Shown here: positions 25,457 to 34,520 of the stretch, one piece after another | Layout of the letters: every line of letters starts with the position of its first letter | How positions within the stretch are numbered: position 1 is the stretch's first letter | Assembly: GCA_020636355.1 (NCBI GenBank) | Contig: JACJYB010000002.1 | Span: forward strand, 558,001 to 622,000 | Direction of reading: 5' to 3' | DNA length: 64,000 bases | Source of the DNA: Lewinellaceae bacterium | GTDB taxonomy: Bacteria > Bacteroidota > Bacteroidia > Chitinophagales > Saprospiraceae | The notes under the pieces: model-generated | Database searches by the model: none | What the model saw: only the letters and a program-made list of their open reading frames with translations | What the model was told of the DNA's origin: nothing | Translations under genes and position numbers: made by a program

Positions 25457-27028
25457 TTATTTCATGCCGTACCGAAAGCCGGCAGCCCATCCTGTCCAAT
25501 GGTATACTTGCCAGTTGTTACGGTCCAATTCGTGTGTTCGTCCTGTCCAGGGCCTGAATTCGACCGATCCGTCGTTTCTGGTCCCTTGGTCCGGATAACC
25601 GTAAATCTGCCAAGCCAGGCCTCCGAATAAACCAAGTTTTTTGGTCAGGGCGATTTCAAGATCCAGCTTAGCGGAATATAAGACACCGTTTCTGTCCAGG
25701 TGGTTACCGGCAATGACCCATTGTGCCATACCGGTAATATTGATTCCACCCCAGTTTCTCAATGGAAGATAGCTTCCCAATCCGTACCCCAAAGCCCAGA
25801 AAGGATGCGCTCCGGTCTTTTGCCATCCTACACTCAGTTCATTGTGCAATACGCGTGAACCCAGGGTCCCGATAATTTCTACCGGAAATGCAGCTGAGGT
25901 AGCCAGCGTGATCCGGTTGTGGCCGTGTTTTACAAAATTAAGCAGTCCAATGGATGCTCCGGAAATGGAATCCGCGATATTAATCAACCCAAACTGACTA
26001 CCGTAGACCGTATCTGCGCGGTTTCCAAATGTAGCCAGTTGCCAACCATGCACATTACCAGCACTGTTAAATACCCCGCTAACCTGAGTCCGCGAACGGC
26101 CTTGTGCTTTATTAAAGATACCGGCGAATTGAAAATCATTGGAGACGCCTAATGCCAGATTGGCTCCTCCGGCACATTGAACCCCAATAACTTCGCCACG
26201 AGCCACATTAAATAGCCCGGCAATTTGAAGCCCTTCCATGGACCCAGTCAGATTGGCCACAGAGGCAAACTGGGCTCCCCAGGTCCGCCCACGGTTCACA
26301 TTAACTCCTCCAGAAAACTGAAATCCTTCCATGGACTCGCCGACTTGATTGATAAATCCAGCCATCTGCAAGCCCGTCATGTCCCAGGTTACTTCATTGG
26401 CCAATCCGCCAAGCTCTACCCCTTCCACCAGTCCAGTCTTTCCCCACAGCATATTGAAGGATACATGATACGCTTTATGCTCGGGCATTATCCCACCACT
26501 GGATATCCCGGGTATAAAGGTGATCTGATATTTTTCAGCCTGAAGCGGAGGTAATTCCATAAATCCGGGATCCCTGATAATTTCCGGTGCAATCAGGGGT
26601 AAGGAGGATGGGATATCCCTTGCTTCCAAAAAAGAATGGCTAAACTGTATCCGGTCCAATATTAACTCCTGTGAACTGATCGACGGCGGTTCCGGAATCG
26701 TTCGCTCTAAAATGAAATCCGGATCCGCACTCAGGACATAGAGGTTATCAATACGCCTGCTGCGCACCCCATAGTGGGACCAAAAGTCAATTAACTCCGA
26801 TTCGGAAGGCTTCTCCTGGAATCGCCATTCTACATTCCTGGCTAAAGGCAATCGATCCGGGCTATAAGCAAATTGCAAACCATATAACCGCTCCAACCGC
26901 CGGATGGTCTCCTCGATGGTCAACCCCTGGATCCGTACCACGGTGGTTCTTTCAATAACCAATTCCTGCGCAACTGCCATCGAAGCAGTCATGATCAGAC
27001 CGATGCATAGTTTAACAACCCGGCCCAT
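25457..27028 (-). CDS. STN-domain surface protein with GxQxxGxxN repeats
   Basis: The 523-residue product has a signal peptide (cleavage near residue 20, VAQ) and a secretin/TonB short N-terminal (STN) domain at about 28-100 (GLTIEETIRRLERLYGLQFA). A linker precedes about eleven repeats of roughly 17 residues between 201 and 368, of the type MEGLQIAGLFNVARGE. The C-terminal 150 residues look beta-rich and could form part of a barrel (ITLATSAAFPVEIIG onward). The start overlaps the end of fecR-like by 17 bp. In FecIR systems the STN domain of a TonB receptor signals to FecR; here a protein without any receptor plug carries it. Function unknown; surface sensing is inference. Confidence 0.75.
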   Translation of the reverse strand: MGRVVKLCIGLIMTASMAVAQELVIERTTVVRIQGLTIEETIRRLERLYGLQFAYSPDRLPLARNVEWRFQEKPSESELIDFWSHYGVRSRRIDNLYVLSADPDFILERTIPEPPSISSQELILDRIQFSHSFLEARDIPSSLPLIAPEIIRDPGFMELPPLQAEKYQITFIPGISSGGIMPEHKAYHVSFNMLWGKTGLVEGVELGGLANEVTWDMTGLQMAGFINQVGESMEGFQFSGGVNVNRGRTWGAQFASVANLTGSMEGLQIAGLFNVARGEVIGVQCAGGANLALGVSNDFQFAGIFNKAQGRSRTQVSGVFNSAGNVHGWQLATFGNRADTVYGSQFGLINIADSISGASIGLLNFVKHGHNRITLATSAAFPVEIIGTLGSRVLHNELSVGWQKTGAHPFWALGYGLGSYLPLRNWGGINITGMAQWVIAGNHLDRNGVLYSAKLDLEIALTKKLGLFGGLAWQIYGYPDQGTRNDGSVEFRPWTGRTHELDRNNWQVYHWTGWAAGFRYGMK

Positions 27029-27989
27029 CGAGAATAATTTTACCCTCCTGATCTGATATATCCACCTGGAGGATCAACTTGAGAATCTCCAACATTTCCT
27101 GTCTGGATTTATGATCCAGGATTACAGACACTCTGCATTGGGCTAAGGCCGGATTGGCCAATTCCAGGTTGATGCCATACATCCGTTCCAAACCGGGAAT
27201 GATATCTTCGAGCTTTTGCTCTTCAATTTTCCAAACTCTGGTAGCCCAGGCCAAATCCCCTTCATCCAACTGTTGACTTGAGTCCCAACTGCCCTGAGCC
27301 TCATCCCATGCCGTTGATTCCAGAGCGGTAAGAACCACGGTCTTCTCATTGGATTTCTTCGTTACAGCTACACGACCATGCAGGACGTCAACCTTCAACG
27401 GTCTTGACGCATAAGCCTGAACCGAAAATGCAGTACCCAGGACCCGTACCTTAAAGGTCCCTGCTTCCACTGTAAATGGATGAAGGCTATCCCGCTGAAC
27501 GGAGAAAAATGCCTCACCATCTATAGATACCGTGCGTACCTGGAAATCTTCATTCCAGGATAATCTACTGTGTGGCGCTAGTACTACCTGGCTGTTATCC
27601 GGTAGAACGAACTCCATCTGAACACTATCCGCCTGGATGGTCTTGGCCATTTCCAGCCCATCCGGGGATACCGGCCATAAAACTTTAAGCACAATTAAGA
27701 TTGGTACTATCATGGCTGCAATTTTCCACCAATGCCGGGTGATCATGACCCGTATTGGTTGCTTGCCTGGTTGTTCCTTACGAATATGATCTTGCAAAGC
27801 TTTGCGTACATCTACTGCAGGAGGTTCTTTCTCCCCACCTTTCAACAAGGTTAAAATGGAATAGAAAGCGTCCGCCAACTCTGGATTGTCATCCATAGCC
27901 TGCATTAACTCTTTCCATTCCGCCTCAGATAACTGGCCTTGATGGAATTTCTTCGTCCAGTTGTAAATGTCCTGATTCATAGCTTTCAT
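27012..27989 (-). CDS. FecR-family anti-sigma factor
   Basis: A 325-residue protein: an N-terminal cytoplasmic anti-sigma region (WTKKFHQGQLSEAEWKELMQ), a membrane segment at about residues 85-105 (WWKIAAMIVPILIVLKVLW), a periplasmic FecR domain (FVLPDNSQVVLAPHSRLSW; FTVEAGTFKVRVLGTAFSV) and a C-terminal STN-like DUF4974 domain (LEDIIPGLERMYGINLELA). It should hold the upstream FecI-type sigma factor and release it on a periplasmic signal. The sigma gene ends 40 bp upstream and the STN-domain protein gene overlaps its 3' end. ATG at 27980 is an alternative start. Confidence 0.93.
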   Translation of the reverse strand: MKAMNQDIYNWTKKFHQGQLSEAEWKELMQAMDDNPELADAFYSILTLLKGGEKEPPAVDVRKALQDHIRKEQPGKQPIRVMITRHWWKIAAMIVPILIVLKVLWPVSPDGLEMAKTIQADSVQMEFVLPDNSQVVLAPHSRLSWNEDFQVRTVSIDGEAFFSVQRDSLHPFTVEAGTFKVRVLGTAFSVQAYASRPLKVDVLHGRVAVTKKSNEKTVVLTALESTAWDEAQGSWDSSQQLDEGDLAWATRVWKIEEQKLEDIIPGLERMYGINLELANPALAQCRVSVILDHKSRQEMLEILKLILQVDISDQEGKIILDGPGC

Positions 27990-28029
27990 AGACAGGATAC
28001 ATGCCTAATAACGGCACCCCTATGTGCTT

Positions 28030-28581
28030 TTATAAAAAAATGGTAATAAGGAATTCTTTCAGTTTTTCACGAAGCAATCGCAGCGCCTTGCTCATTTGAT
28101 TTTCAACGGTTTTGATGGATATGCCCATACGATCAGCTATCTCCGCATAGGTCAACTGATCCTCCCGGGAAAGACGGAAAACTTCCTCACACCGGTCAGG
28201 CAATGTTGAAATAGCCTGTTGGATGGAAGCTTGAAGCTCCTCATATTCCAGCGGTTTGGATTCTTGGGGATCGGGATTTTGCAATTGCGATACTTCAACT
28301 CTGCGCTGTTCTTGTTGTATCCTGCGCAATGCCCGGTTGACACACATTCTTTTTAAATAGCCATACAACGATTGGGTGACCTCTATGGCTTCTCTTCGAT
28401 TCCAAAAGTAGACGATGCTCTCCTGGACGACATCTTCTGCCAGATCACCATCATCTGTGATCTGATAAGCCACGCGTACCAGTTCCTGGTAATAACGGTT
28501 GTAGATCCAGGTGAGGGCACGAGAATCATTTGCCCGAATCAGGGCGAGCAAGTCAGCACCGGAAGGAAATGATTGTTCCAT
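28030..28581 (-). CDS. FecI-type ECF RNA polymerase sigma factor
   Basis: About 183 residues from ATG 28581 (MEQSFPSGADLLALIRAND); a TTG at 28602 would add seven residues. Region 2 includes GDLAEDVVQESIVYFWNRRE and YGYLKRMCVNRALR; region 4 is LPDRCEEVFRLSREDQLTYA followed by EIADRMGISIKTVENQMSKA. Bacteroidota FecI-type factors work with a membrane FecR and usually switch on genes for surface nutrient capture. Here the genes immediately downstream are FecR, the STN-repeat protein and the GIN adhesin. Confidence 0.94.
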   Translation of the reverse strand: MEQSFPSGADLLALIRANDSRALTWIYNRYYQELVRVAYQITDDGDLAEDVVQESIVYFWNRREAIEVTQSLYGYLKRMCVNRALRRIQQEQRRVEVSQLQNPDPQESKPLEYEELQASIQQAISTLPDRCEEVFRLSREDQLTYAEIADRMGISIKTVENQMSKALRLLREKLKEFLITIFL

Positions 28582-28674
28582 ATGGACGGCGATCCGATAC
28601 AAGGATAAATGATATCTCCGGTAATTACCAAATTGAACCTGTGAAGAAAAGCATTCCTTCGACCAATGGCTGAC

Positions 28675-31635
28675 TTAGGTTGATTTGAGCGCATTGGATA
28701 AGATCTCAACGGGGTGAAAAGCACGCCCATCTACCCCATCCCGGATCTGATGCCGGCAGCTGGTTCCGGAGGCGACTATGATCTGATCTTGCCGGGCTTT
28801 ACGGAGGGCCGGGAAGAGCACGAGTTCGCCCACCTTCATACTGGTCGAATAATGGTCTGGCTCATACCCGAAACTACCAGCCATACCACAGCATCCTGAC
28901 GGGATGAGTTCTACATGGTGCCCTGAGGGAATGGACAAGGCTTCTAATGTAGGCTCGATACCTACCAATGCCTTTTGATGACAATGCCCGTGTACCAGCA
29001 GGTGCCGGGGATTCTGGTCAAACAATTTGGTGTCAATCAAGCCACCATGCCATGCCTGAACTAAAAATTCTTCGACCAGCCAGGCTTTCATAGCCAACCT
29101 TCGAGCTACATCCTGGTCTTCTCCACGCAAAAGCCGCGGGTATTCATCACGAAAAGACAATAGGGCGGATGGTTCTACCCCTAGCAATACCATTTCTTCC
29201 CTCAAAAAAGGCTGATAACGCCTGATCTGTTTCTCAGCCAAATCACGCGCATGGCTAAGATAGCCCTTGGAAATAGCTGCCCGTCCGGTTGAAACTGGTG
29301 ACATGGCGAAAACAGGAAAGCCAAGCCGGTGCAATAAATGCATGGCTTTCATCCCAATTTGGGGCTCAAAATAATTGGTAAATTCATCAATCAGAAAATA
29401 CACGGCGGTCTTCTGAACACCGGTATTCAGCAGTCCGGCCGCCCGATGATATAGTGACCACCAGGTCTTCGGGGCTATGGCGGGTAATGAACGTTGCGGA
29501 GCAATATCCATGAAGGATCTGATGATCTTTCCTATTACTGGATGTTTCGTAGCCCAATTCGCCATGCCGGGGGCCAGCCCTCCCCATTTTGCAAGCTGAT
29601 CGTTGTGGAGAATAAAAAAGTGACCTCGAGGGCGCTGATTGGTTCGGTAATATTGATAGAGAAACTCCGATTTTAATGCTGCCATGTCCACATTGGAAGG
29701 ACATTCTCCGGTACATCCCTTGCAACTAAGACACAAATCCAGGACGTCCAATAATTCCGGATGATCCAGCGGGCTCTTCTGATTGGCTGATCGCGTCATG
29801 TACTCCCTGAGTGCATTCGCCCGGGCCCTGGTGGTGTGTTTTTCATCCAGCGTTGCCTGATAACTCGGGCACATGGTACCTCCTGCAGCGGTGGATTTAC
29901 GACAGTCCCCAGAACCATTGCATCGCTCGGCTTCTCCCAGCAGGCCATTGATGCTCCCGAATTCAAATGCTGTCGGTATAAGTGGCTCCGGTTGGTCCAC
30001 CGCATACCGCAATGCTGCATCCATCGGTGGTGCATCTACGATTTTACCCGGATTAAACAGATTTTGCGGATCCCATACCTGTTTGATTTCCTGCAGTATC
30101 GCATAGTTGTCGGGGCCAATTGATTCCGGCAAAAATTCGGCTCTCACCCGACCAATACCGTGTTCGCCGCTCAGGGATCCCCGGTAATGTTTAACCAGCC
30201 GGGCTGAGGCTTCACTGATGGCACGAAAGTGTGCTACATCTCCGGCATCTTTCAGATCCAATACCGGCCTCAGGTGAATTTCACCATCTCCGGCGTGAGC
30301 ATAATAAATGGATTGCTGGTGAAATGAAGCCATCAATTCACTGAAATCCCGGATATATGCTTTTAGATCCGTAATGGCAACTGCAGTATCTTCGATGCAC
30401 GCTACGGCCTTCTTCTTTCCGGGAATATTACTCAGAATGCCGAGCCCTGCTTGTCGTAGAGACATGACCCGGTTAATGGCTTTTCCTGTTACTTGAGGAT
30501 AGGCGTAGCCAAATTCCTTTTCTTTCAGACTGCGGATTAACTCCTCTGCTTTTTGAAGAGCAGCTTGTTCTGTCCTTGCTCTGAACTCAACCATGAGCAC
30601 TGCCTGTGGATCTCCTTCCAGGAAGAACCGGTTTTTTTCCTGCGCTCGTGATCCCCTGGTACAATCGAGGATAGCCTTGTCCATCAATTCACAGGCAAAT
30701 GGTTGCAACTGCATAATAGGTACAACCGCTTCCATACTTTCGAGCAGATCAGCGAAATGAACACAAACCATGGCTCCATGAACGGGTGGCAGTTCATCCA
30801 GGTCAAGCACAATCCTGGTAATCAGCATCAAGGTGCCTTCTGACCCACAGATCATTTTGGCCAGGTTCAATGGTTCACCTTCTGCGTTAAACGGTTGTTG
30901 CCGAATCAGGGTATCGATGGCGTACCCATTGTTACGCCGACGAATGGAAGTCTTCGGATACCATTCCCGGATATTTTCCTGAACTCCGGGTTCGCCCAGT
31001 CGACTGATGAGATGGCGGTAAAGTGACCCGCAAAGATTCTGCTGATTCGCAAGCAGATCAATCTGGCCCTGATCTGTCGGTCCAAAGGTCACCAGCGATC
31101 CATCGCTGAGATAACCCGTCAGACTATGGACATGATCCCGGGTGGAGCCATAAACGATTGACGTAGAGCCGCACGAATTGTTACCTACCATACCACCGAT
31201 CATACAGCGGTTTGCGGTGGAAGTATTGGGACCAAAAAAAAGTCCATAGGGAGCCAGATAACGGTTAAGATCGTCTCTGATCACCCCTGGTTCCACCGTA
31301 ATCCGGCGATTTCCCACATCAAGCTCCAGAATCTTATTGAGGTGACGCGACACGTCAACGACTAAAGCGGACCCAACGCATTGTCCACCTAAAGAAGTAC
31401 CTGCCGTCCGGGGGATAAGTGGCAACTGGTATGATGATGCTATGGCAACGAGGTCGGACACATCTTGCTCCTCCATAGGGTAAACCACTCCAAGGGGCAT
31501 TTCCCGATAAACAGAAGCATCGGTTGAATACAGGATTTTACTCAGGTCATCGGTAGCCAATTCTCCCCTGATCTTTTCCCTTATGGCCTTATCCCAACCG
31601 GATATGGGTTCACGATGCCTGTTGCCGTGGTACAT
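28675..31635 (-). CDS. FAD-linked oxidase / Fe-S dehydrogenase fusion (YdiJ-like D-2-hydroxyacid dehydrogenase)
   Basis: A 986-residue fusion. The N-terminal half is a PCMH-type FAD-binding domain (about 40-260; PRTAGTSLGGQCVG and NNSCGSTSIVYGSTRDHV) with the FAD-oxidase C domain (SGEHGIGRVRAEFLP near 490). The C-terminal half holds 4Fe-4S ligand clusters (CLSCKGCTGECPSN near 640) and a CCG-type domain (HGHCHQKALVG; PSGCCGMAGSFGYE). This is the layout of E. coli YdiJ, which oxidises D-2-hydroxyacids such as D-2-hydroxyglutarate or D-lactate and passes electrons to the quinone pool. The substrate here is not defined. It is divergent from the ung gene. Confidence 0.9.
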   Translation of the reverse strand: MYHGNRHREPISGWDKAIREKIRGELATDDLSKILYSTDASVYREMPLGVVYPMEEQDVSDLVAIASSYQLPLIPRTAGTSLGGQCVGSALVVDVSRHLNKILELDVGNRRITVEPGVIRDDLNRYLAPYGLFFGPNTSTANRCMIGGMVGNNSCGSTSIVYGSTRDHVHSLTGYLSDGSLVTFGPTDQGQIDLLANQQNLCGSLYRHLISRLGEPGVQENIREWYPKTSIRRRNNGYAIDTLIRQQPFNAEGEPLNLAKMICGSEGTLMLITRIVLDLDELPPVHGAMVCVHFADLLESMEAVVPIMQLQPFACELMDKAILDCTRGSRAQEKNRFFLEGDPQAVLMVEFRARTEQAALQKAEELIRSLKEKEFGYAYPQVTGKAINRVMSLRQAGLGILSNIPGKKKAVACIEDTAVAITDLKAYIRDFSELMASFHQQSIYYAHAGDGEIHLRPVLDLKDAGDVAHFRAISEASARLVKHYRGSLSGEHGIGRVRAEFLPESIGPDNYAILQEIKQVWDPQNLFNPGKIVDAPPMDAALRYAVDQPEPLIPTAFEFGSINGLLGEAERCNGSGDCRKSTAAGGTMCPSYQATLDEKHTTRARANALREYMTRSANQKSPLDHPELLDVLDLCLSCKGCTGECPSNVDMAALKSEFLYQYYRTNQRPRGHFFILHNDQLAKWGGLAPGMANWATKHPVIGKIIRSFMDIAPQRSLPAIAPKTWWSLYHRAAGLLNTGVQKTAVYFLIDEFTNYFEPQIGMKAMHLLHRLGFPVFAMSPVSTGRAAISKGYLSHARDLAEKQIRRYQPFLREEMVLLGVEPSALLSFRDEYPRLLRGEDQDVARRLAMKAWLVEEFLVQAWHGGLIDTKLFDQNPRHLLVHGHCHQKALVGIEPTLEALSIPSGHHVELIPSGCCGMAGSFGYEPDHYSTSMKVGELVLFPALRKARQDQIIVASGTSCRHQIRDGVDGRAFHPVEILSNALKST

Positions 31636-31705
31636 TGGGTTCCTTTAAAATTTATTATTTTCAAACAAGATAAGGTAATCCGACCATTAAAGACCTGAGA
31701 TACGC

Positions 31706-32386
31706 ATGCCAGAGCAAGGAATACAAATTGAAACAAGCTGGAAGAAGGTGCTGGCAGAAGAATTTGCCAAGCCTTACTTTCAGGAGATAAAACATTTCCT
31801 GCAGGAACAAAAGCAACAGGGCATCACCGTATATCCTCCCGGATCCTTGATATTCAATGCCTTTAATACGACACCGTTTGAACAGGTAAAAGTGGTGGTC
31901 ATCGGACAGGATCCCTATCATGGTCCCGGACAAGCTATGGGTCTATCCTTTTCCGTTCCGCGCGGCATTGCCATTCCCGCTTCCCTGCGCAATATTTATA
32001 AAGAGCTCCAGAACAGTCTGGGTTTTATCCCCCCCAACCACGGGGACTTATCCTACTGGGCCGAACAAGGAGTTTTTATGCTTAACGCCATTCTGACGGT
32101 CGCGGCCGGACAACCTGGTTCACATAAAAATATTGGATGGCAGGAATTTACAAACGCCGTTATTCAGAAATTATCTGAGGAGCGCACCGGCTTAATCTTT
32201 CTGCTATGGGGCCGGTTTGCCCGAACAAAGATTGAGTTGATTGATGAGATGAAACATTATGTCCTTGAATCTGCGCATCCTTCTCCGTTAGCCGGCAATG
32301 CTTTTCTGGGCAACGGCCATTTTGCAAAAACCAACGAAATCCTCGAAAAACAAGGCTCAAAACCCATAGATTGGCAGTTGAAATAA
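31706..32386 (+). CDS. ung: Uracil-DNA glycosylase (family 1)
   Basis: A 226-residue protein with the catalytic water-activating motif GQDPYHGPGQAMGLSFSV (Asp69, His72) and the DNA-intercalation motif HPSPLAG near residue 189. This is the normal length and layout of family 1 UDG, which removes uracil from DNA to start base-excision repair in the cytoplasm. The next gene starts 6 bp after its stop, forming a likely two-gene unit. Confidence 0.97.
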   Translation: MPEQGIQIETSWKKVLAEEFAKPYFQEIKHFLQEQKQQGITVYPPGSLIFNAFNTTPFEQVKVVVIGQDPYHGPGQAMGLSFSVPRGIAIPASLRNIYKELQNSLGFIPPNHGDLSYWAEQGVFMLNAILTVAAGQPGSHKNIGWQEFTNAVIQKLSEERTGLIFLLWGRFARTKIELIDEMKHYVLESAHPSPLAGNAFLGNGHFAKTNEILEKQGSKPIDWQLK

Positions 32387-32392
32387 AGGAAT

Positions 32393-32776
32393 ATGAAAAA
32401 GACATTGTTGTGGGCCTGTGCATTAGGAGGTCTATCCGTAGTACTCGGAGCTTTCGGGGCTCATTTACTTTCGGACCGATTTAATGCTGATCAGCTGAAT
32501 TGGTGGAACACCGCACAATATTATCAGGTCATTCACACCTTTGGGTTAGCCTTTGCCGGGCTTTTGGGCTACCGGATTACCAGCCCCTGGATCCGTCGTG
32601 GCGCATTTTTTTTCCTGTTGGGCACAGCTTTTTTTAGTGGATCACTCTATGTTATGGCCTTGACGGAGGCCAGATGGCTGGGTGCCATCACGCCCTTAGG
32701 CGGAATGCTGATGATTGCCGGCTGGGTGAGTCTCTTTCTTGGCATCCGCCAATCAGAAACCGCCATGAAGGACTAA
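32393..32776 (+). CDS. DUF423 membrane protein
   Basis: A 127-residue protein with four predicted membrane helices and the DUF423 signature: GAFGAHLLSDRF near the N-terminus, NTAQYYQVIHTFGLAF, then GSLYVMAL and ITPLGGMLMIAGW. The family is widespread in bacteria and of unknown function. Its start is 6 bp after ung. Confidence 0.92.
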   Translation: MKKTLLWACALGGLSVVLGAFGAHLLSDRFNADQLNWWNTAQYYQVIHTFGLAFAGLLGYRITSPWIRRGAFFFLLGTAFFSGSLYVMALTEARWLGAITPLGGMLMIAGWVSLFLGIRQSETAMKD

Positions 32777-32927
32777 CCTTTGGGTCGTTTCGCCCCCACC
32801 AGCCATACCGCTTTCGGGAATATTGCAAGAACGTCGAAAAAAATCATGACTACCCTTAGGATTCACTTATTGATTTTCTTTATATATTTAGCCACCGATT
32901 TATTATTTCACAATTAAACAACGCCAT

Positions 32928-33365
32928 ATGAAACTTAAACTGTTACTAAGCTTCTTCACATTGGCACTTTTGAGCAACTCGATGTGGGCTTTACCTCATG
33001 GAGAGATAAAAGCAAAAGAGGCGAAATCAAAGATCGAAGTCGCTTCCGCTACCTCAAAGGCCTTGACTAAAGCAGAAATCAAAGACATTAAGCGCGCAGA
33101 ACGCCAGCAGGCTCGTTTTGAAAAACGCATAGCTTTCGTCCAGAAAGTAATGAAGAAAAAATACGATGCAGGTATTGATTTCCAGGATCCCGTAAACAAA
33201 TGGATGTGGTTCTGGATCTTTGGCTGGGGAGCTGGTTTGTTATTATCCATCATTGGAGCAGCTACCTTGTTTTCTACGGGTGGCTTCATCTGGATACTTG
33301 GCTCCTTATGTTGGTTGTTTGGTACCGTGAGTTTGGTCATCTGGCTGGTGAAAAAGTTCGGATAA
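32928..33365 (+). CDS. Exported small protein with two C-terminal membrane segments, unknown
   Basis: The 145-residue product has a signal peptide (MKLKLLLSFFTLALLSNSMW), a lysine/glutamate-rich helical stretch (about residues 28-80; AKEAKSKIEV, IKDIKRAERQQARF), and two closely spaced hydrophobic segments (about 93-118 and 120-141) ending VKKFG. Similar small proteins with a charged region followed by a paired membrane hairpin are common in Bacteroidota, with no known function. It has its own terminator downstream and a 151-bp upstream gap in which I see no clear promoter. Confidence 0.7.
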   Translation: MKLKLLLSFFTLALLSNSMWALPHGEIKAKEAKSKIEVASATSKALTKAEIKDIKRAERQQARFEKRIAFVQKVMKKKYDAGIDFQDPVNKWMWFWIFGWGAGLLLSIIGAATLFSTGGFIWILGSLCWLFGTVSLVIWLVKKFG

Positions 33366-33388
33366 CCTTACCATAAAAGACAAAAAAT

Positions 33389-33420
33389 AAAAGCCGGTTG
33401 CTGTTAGCTTCCGGCTTTTT
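33389..33420 (+). terminator. Rho-independent terminator
   Basis: Stem AAAAGCCGG/CCGGCTTTT (9 bp), loop of 13 bases, then a T-run on the plus strand. It ends the transcript of the small exported protein and may also serve the convergent gene at 33443-34303. Confidence 0.85.
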
Positions 33421-33442
33421 TATTGCTCGTAGTCGTTGATTA

Positions 33443-34303
33443 CTATCCTCGGCGGTTCGGGTCAAAGCAGATGTATCGGTCCCCCTTATGTTTCTTTGTC
33501 ATTTCAGAAAGCGAGTATGTGCCATCATCGTAATAGCGTATGGCCGTAATGTGCTTTTTTGTTTCAATGAACACCCGGTTGAAATGGTTACGATAACGCC
33601 AGGCAAAATACATGGCCCCGGTAGTTATCGCATCCTCCTTCTGATAATTTAACCAGATCTCTTTACCACGGTTCAGAGGTACTCCCCATACCAGATCCCG
33701 ATCAATCACATCCTGCTCGACAACATGACTACCGGATGGATCAAATTTGAAATGGAACTCCGGTCCGTAAAATGCCAGGCTATCCCCACCTTCGATTTCT
33801 TCTTGTCCAGGCAACATCCAAACTGATATCGAATTATCCTCATTGCGCTTGATAAAAGGTGCGAAGTGGATACGCGGGTCTGCTTTAACATCGATCATCA
33901 AGTCCGCGACATTCTGAATGATCTGGTCAAACAGTTCTCTTTCCACTTTGATATCAATATTGTTTTCCTCGACCCTTCCACTGGAATCGATGACATACAT
34001 CGTCTGGATGCATCCACCGCTTTGCTTTGACTCCAGGGTATACGTATACCATGAAGCGGTTCCTAACTGAATGCTGATCCATTCGCGTGGAATGCAATTC
34101 AGACTCGGGTATCTTTCCTTTACATATTTTTTCGCCTGATCAATAGTTGTCTGGTAGGAATCCATCCAGGTGGCAAGTTCCAATTGGTCATCGAAGTCGC
34201 TGGACTCCGACCAGTCACTACCACGAAGTCCCATCAATAAAATGCCACCCAATACGAAAAGACTGCATGCAATACTGGAGTATTTGTGCATCATAAGCAT
34301 CAT
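33443..34303 (-). CDS. Exported hypothetical protein
   Basis: About 286 residues from ATG 34303, with further in-frame ATGs down to 34291. A hydrophobic N-terminal segment (IACSLFVLGGILLMGL) suggests export or membrane anchoring. The rest is soluble, rich in aromatic and acidic residues, with no recognised domain; WRYRNHFNRVF and ETKKHITAIRYYDDGTY near the C-terminus are the most distinctive segments. No partner genes are evident: it is convergent with the preceding gene and divergent from the porin-like gene. Confidence 0.65.
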   Translation of the reverse strand: MMLMMHKYSSIACSLFVLGGILLMGLRGSDWSESSDFDDQLELATWMDSYQTTIDQAKKYVKERYPSLNCIPREWISIQLGTASWYTYTLESKQSGGCIQTMYVIDSSGRVEENNIDIKVERELFDQIIQNVADLMIDVKADPRIHFAPFIKRNEDNSISVWMLPGQEEIEGGDSLAFYGPEFHFKFDPSGSHVVEQDVIDRDLVWGVPLNRGKEIWLNYQKEDAITTGAMYFAWRYRNHFNRVFIETKKHITAIRYYDDGTYSLSEMTKKHKGDRYICFDPNRRG

Positions 34304-34520
34304 TGAGACTGTGAACAAATGGACTGATTGGAGTGGAGGGTATCAATCTATCCACATTTTTCGTGCCAAAAGATTCGGTGACGCCAAATAGCCAGGAAAA
34401 GAATTCAATCTTTCCAAAGAAATTTTAATGGATCCATAACACCTGGCTTAACGCTATTTAACAATCACCCCTCGCTCTACCTGAAACAAATCAAATTATT
34501 CACCGCAAAAAAGATGAATT

